Source of the DNA: Candidatus Blautia equi
GTDB taxonomy: Bacteria; Bacillota; Clostridia; Lachnospirales; Lachnospiraceae
Direction of reading: 5' to 3'
Assembly: GCA_018064695.1 (NCBI GenBank)
Contig: JAGHUU010000229.1
Span: 1 to 17,089 of the forward strand
Length of the DNA stretch: 17,089 bases
The translations under genes and the position numbers were made by a program. Below the pieces are notes generated by a model, which ran no database searches, was not told the origin of the DNA, and saw only the letters and a program-made list of their open reading frames with translations. Below, piece after piece: positions 15,044 to 17,089 of this stretch (positions are counted from its first letter, which is position 1; each line of letters starts with the position of its first letter).

Positions 15044-15162
15044 AAAACCGCAAAGGGAGCGTCGCGCCGCTCCCTCTGCACACCCTTCGCGCTTTTTCGG
15101 CCCGCCTATCTCAGCTTGAATAAGCCGAACCAACTGCGCATCCGCGCATGCCAGGCGGGCGG
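15044..15162. repeat. 119-bp structured intergenic repeat, copy C
   Basis: The third copy, in the same orientation as A and B and also just after a stop codon (66 bases). The first stem is longer here: AGGGAGCG (15054-15061) with CGCTCCCT (15068-15075). A GG-to-CC change in the right arm makes the extra pair, which suggests the hairpin is maintained. The outer inverted repeat with CCCGCCT/AGGCGGG is unchanged. Confidence 0.9.
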
Positions 15163-15177
15163 CATACGATGTGAACG

Positions 15178-15270
15178 TGTACTACCCGATGGGGCAGAGG
15201 AGTGGGTGTGTACTGCCCGATGGGGCAGAGGAGTGGGTGTGTACTACCCGATGGGGCAAGGAGGGGAAGT
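15178..15270. repeat. 31-bp tandem repeat, three units
   Basis: Units are 15178-15208, 15209-15239 and 15240-15270. The first two differ at one base (TACTACCC against TACTGCCC), and the third diverges after its first 18 bases or so. There are no spacers, so it is a minisatellite and not a CRISPR array. It follows 119-bp repeat copy C after 15 bases. From 15271 to 15400 I see nothing further. Confidence 0.9.
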
Positions 15271-15409
15271 ATACCTCAGATGGTGACAGGAATGTTTTTA
15301 TGATACTGCACCAGAATGGAGAGGTTGGCCATTTGGTAAATATTTTTTTGCTAGAAGCGAGAGCGGGTTGTTGCTTAGCGATGTAGGTTGAACTTTTATG
15401 CCGGCAGCT

Positions 15410-15442
15410 GGGGAGGGGGATGGCCGTGCTCTCCCCCTCCTC
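15410..15442. repeat. G-rich/C-rich palindrome, second occurrence
   Basis: Positions 15410-15420 pair with 15432-15442 over 11 bp (one G-U), with core GGAGGGGGA/TCCCCCTCC and an 11-base loop. It resembles the palindrome at 12777-12809 in sequence and position. Confidence 0.75.
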
Positions 15443-15457
15443 CTTCTCTCATTAGTA

Positions 15458-15476
15458 GGGAGGGCGGGTGGGGGGG
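15458..15476 (+). other. G-quadruplex motif
   Basis: GGG-A-GGG-C-GGG-T-GGGGGGG: four G3+ tracts with one-base loops, the pattern that forms the most stable parallel quadruplexes. It lies about 145 bases upstream of ispE, on its coding strand, upstream of the predicted promoter. Confidence 0.75.
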
Positions 15477-15518
15477 ATTAAATGCTATTTTGTGTGAAGA
15501 TTTGACATAGTTCGCGGA

Positions 15519-15547
15519 TTGCTTTTTGTGGGGGATTGGGGTAAGAT
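15519..15547 (+). promoter_or_regulatory. probable promoter of ispE
   Basis: TTGCTT (15519-15524), a 17-base spacer and TAAGAT (15542-15547). Start would be near 15554. Confidence 0.5.
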
Positions 15548-15548
15548 G

Positions 15549-15572
15549 TTGTATATAGGATATTGTATACAA
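15549..15572. promoter_or_regulatory. GTATAC-centred palindrome, possible GntR operator
   Basis: TTGTATACAA (15563-15572) is a perfect 10-base palindrome. A related TTGTATATAG lies 14 bases upstream (15549-15558). The site overlaps the predicted transcription start. Several FadR-subfamily GntR regulators bind palindromes centred on GTATAC, and such a regulator is encoded two genes down, so autoregulation is plausible (inference). Confidence 0.45.
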
Positions 15573-15620
15573 AACACATGATAGATACAAAAAACGGATT
15601 TTGTGGGTGAGGGTGAGATT

Positions 15621-16502
15621 ATGAGACTGAAAGCTTTGGCCAAGATTAATCTGGCGTTGGATGTGCTTAGGAAAAGAGAAGATGGGTATCATGAGGTTCG
15701 GATGATCATGCAGACGATTGGGATGCATGACATTCTGGAGATTGAGAAGAAAGAAGAGCCGGGGATCACACTGATTACTGATCTGGAAGAGCTTCCGGGA
15801 GATGAGAGCAACCTGGTATATAAAGCTGCAAAAATGCTCATGGACGAATTCCATGTGGAGGAAGGTGTCTCCATGAAACTGGAGAAGCACATTCCCATGG
15901 CAGCAGGCATGGCCGGCGGCAGCACCGATGCAGCAGCAGCCTTCGTGGGCGTAAACGACCTGTTCGGCCTTGGCCTTTCCGGAGAAGAACTGATGCAGCG
16001 TGCGGTAAAAGTAGGCGCAGATGTCCCATACTGCATCATGATGGGCACCGCCCTTGCAGAAGGCATCGGTGAAAAACTTACCAGAATCGCTCCGGTACCA
16101 CACTGCTATGTACTGATCGGCAAACCGGGCATCGGCGTTTCCACCAAGGAAGCCTACGGCAACCTGAACCTGGCAGGCATCGCGCAGCATCCGGATATCG
16201 ACGGCATGATGGAAGCCATTAAGTCCGGCAATCTCTCCGGCATGGCAGAGAAAATGGAAAACGTCTTTGAACCGGGCATCATCAGAAACCATCCTGAGAT
16301 CCAGCAGATCAAAGACCTGATGGAAGCAAACGGCGCCCTGAAAGCCATGATGAGCGGCAGCGGCCCTACTGTATTTGGCATCTACGATGACGAAGCAAAA
16401 ATGCGCGCAGCAGAGAAAGTCCTTGCGGACAGCGGCCTGGCTCAGACCGTATTCGGCACGGAAGTAGTGAACGTAAACGAAGAAGATCAGGCAATTTACT
16501 AA
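15621..16502 (+). CDS. ispE: 4-diphosphocytidyl-2-C-methyl-D-erythritol kinase
   Basis: A 293-residue GHMP-family kinase of the MEP (non-mevalonate) isoprenoid pathway. It phosphorylates CDP-methylerythritol at the 2-hydroxyl using ATP. Seen: AKINLALDV with K8 (catalytic lysine), REDGYHEV (substrate loop), the ATP-binding loop PMAAGMAGGSTDAAA at about 92-106, GADVPYC with catalytic D134, and MSGSGPTVFGI (third GHMP motif) near 248. Length is normal. I use ATG 15621; an in-frame GTG at 15603 would add six residues (MGEGEI) that the family lacks. The first about 60 codons favour G/T third bases (TTG, GGG, GGT) and the rest C (GGC, ATC). It precedes the GntR gene by 13 bases, so the two are co-transcribed. 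Confidence 0.96.
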   Translation: MRLKALAKINLALDVLRKREDGYHEVRMIMQTIGMHDILEIEKKEEPGITLITDLEELPGDESNLVYKAAKMLMDEFHVEEGVSMKLEKHIPMAAGMAGGSTDAAAAFVGVNDLFGLGLSGEELMQRAVKVGADVPYCIMMGTALAEGIGEKLTRIAPVPHCYVLIGKPGIGVSTKEAYGNLNLAGIAQHPDIDGMMEAIKSGNLSGMAEKMENVFEPGIIRNHPEIQQIKDLMEANGALKAMMSGSGPTVFGIYDDEAKMRAAEKVLADSGLAQTVFGTEVVNVNEEDQAIY

Positions 16503-16515
16503 GGAGAAAAAATCC

Positions 16516-17089
16516 ATGACCAGTGATTTTACAATACAGATGAATGAATACCTGCCTCTGCGCGATGTAGTGTTCAACACCCTTCGCCAGGCAATATTAA
16601 AAGGAGAGCTGAAGCCCGGCGAGAGACTGATGGAGATCACCCTCGCAGACAGACTGGGTGTCAGCAGAACTCCGATCCGCGAGGCCATGAGAAAACTGGA
16701 GCAGGAAGGCCTGGTGGTGATGATCCCGCGCCGCGGTGCCCAGGTGGCCAGCATCACGGAAAAAGACCTGAACGACGTACTGGAAGTGCGCATCGCACTG
16801 GAAAATATGGCAGTGGAAAAAGCATGCTCCCGCATGACAGATGAGTCCATCGGAAAACTCTGGCTTGCCGCAAAAGCCTTTGAGCGTACCATGAAGGACG
16901 GCGATCTGGTAAAACTGGCCGAGGCCGACGAGGCCTTCCACGACCTCATCTACCAGGCATCCGACAACTGCCGCCTTATCCAGACCCCGAACACCTTCAA
17001 GGAGCAGCTCTACCGCTACCGCGTAGAGTATCTGAAGGAGGAGGAGACCAGAAACCAGCTGGTAAAAGAGCACGAGGAACTGTACCGCG
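16516..17089 (+). CDS. GntR-family transcriptional regulator, FadR/FCD subfamily, 3'-truncated
   Basis: The first 191 residues of a DNA-binding regulator; the window ends before the stop. Residues about 12-76 are the winged helix-turn-helix (PLRDVVFNTLRQAILKGEL, LADRLGVSRTPIREAMRKLE, then the PRRGAQVA wing). The effector-binding all-helical FCD domain begins near residue 84. Its likely metal ligands D138 and H142 (ADEAFH) and H186 (KEHEEL) are present, so a carboxylate ligand bound through a metal is probable. AAGGAGA at 16501-16507 supports the ATG. It is translated from the same transcript as ispE. The target may include the TTGTATACAA palindrome upstream of ispE. Confidence 0.93.
   Translation, partial: MTSDFTIQMNEYLPLRDVVFNTLRQAILKGELKPGERLMEITLADRLGVSRTPIREAMRKLEQEGLVVMIPRRGAQVASITEKDLNDVLEVRIALENMAVEKACSRMTDESIGKLWLAAKAFERTMKDGDLVKLAEADEAFHDLIYQASDNCRLIQTPNTFKEQLYRYRVEYLKEEETRNQLVKEHEELYR

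Noticed and set aside
15178..15270. CRISPR array
   Set aside because: Units abut with no unique spacers, and no cas gene is in the window.
14892..15386. Short open frames through repeat copy C and the 31-bp tandem repeat
   Set aside because: The 31-bp unit is not a multiple of three, so the peptide repeats shift frame between units; there is no ribosome site or family resemblance.
15502..15507. Perfect TTGACA as the -35 of ispE
   Set aside because: Bases 17 downstream read TTTGTG, not a -10; the TTGCTT/TAAGAT pair fits better.
15396..16949. Long antisense open frame spanning ispE and the GntR gene
   Set aside because: It crosses two well-supported sense genes and the palindrome region, with no recognisable product.

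Overview
The window (17,089 bases, moderate GC) looks like chromosome from a gut-type Firmicute of the Lachnospiraceae. Supporting signs are strong AGGAGG-type ribosome binding sites, intrinsic hairpin/T-run terminators, an LplA/LplB/YtcP-type carbohydrate ABC transporter, and close-packed short operons. The family assignment rests on my recognition of these gene types, not on a search.

Region 1 (1-6.2 kb) is a carbohydrate-uptake locus on the + strand. It holds the end of an LplB-type permease, a YtcP-type permease, a 550-residue binding protein, a secreted GH32/GH43-clan glycosidase with the three acidic residues of beta-fructosidases, and a second, unrelated binding protein. The likely scheme is that the glycosidase trims a fructan-like glycan outside the cell while one or both binding proteins feed the shared permease pair; the ATPase would be encoded elsewhere. 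Two genes here, the first permease and the second binding protein, each carry an apparent single-base deletion. Neither binding protein has a lipobox cysteine.

Region 2 (6.2-10 kb) contains single-gene units: a small Ala/Lys/Thr-rich helical protein, a CE4-type deacetylase (-), a membrane-anchored alpha/beta hydrolase, a PlsC-type acyltransferase (-) and a GNAT acetyltransferase. Convergent pairs share bidirectional terminators. The plsC/GNAT pair is driven by two divergent promoters whose -10 boxes overlap.

Region 3 (10-15 kb) contains a 753-residue aconitase-family hydratase (YbhJ-like) behind a good promoter and a structured leader, then a GH1 beta-glucosidase and a ProX/YbaK-type aminoacyl-tRNA deacylase. 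Region 4 (15.6 kb to the end) has ispE followed by a FadR-type GntR regulator cut off by the window edge. A TTGTATACAA palindrome lies near the predicted ispE start of transcription.

The most unusual part is the two long non-coding gaps at 12.34-12.95 kb and 14.98-15.62 kb. Both follow the same plan: stop codon, terminator-like hairpin, one or two copies of an ungapped 119-bp structured repeat, a short G-rich minisatellite-like stretch, a G-rich/C-rich perfect palindrome, then the next gene. The second gap also has a textbook G-quadruplex motif. I regard this composite intergenic element as the best candidate for something undescribed.
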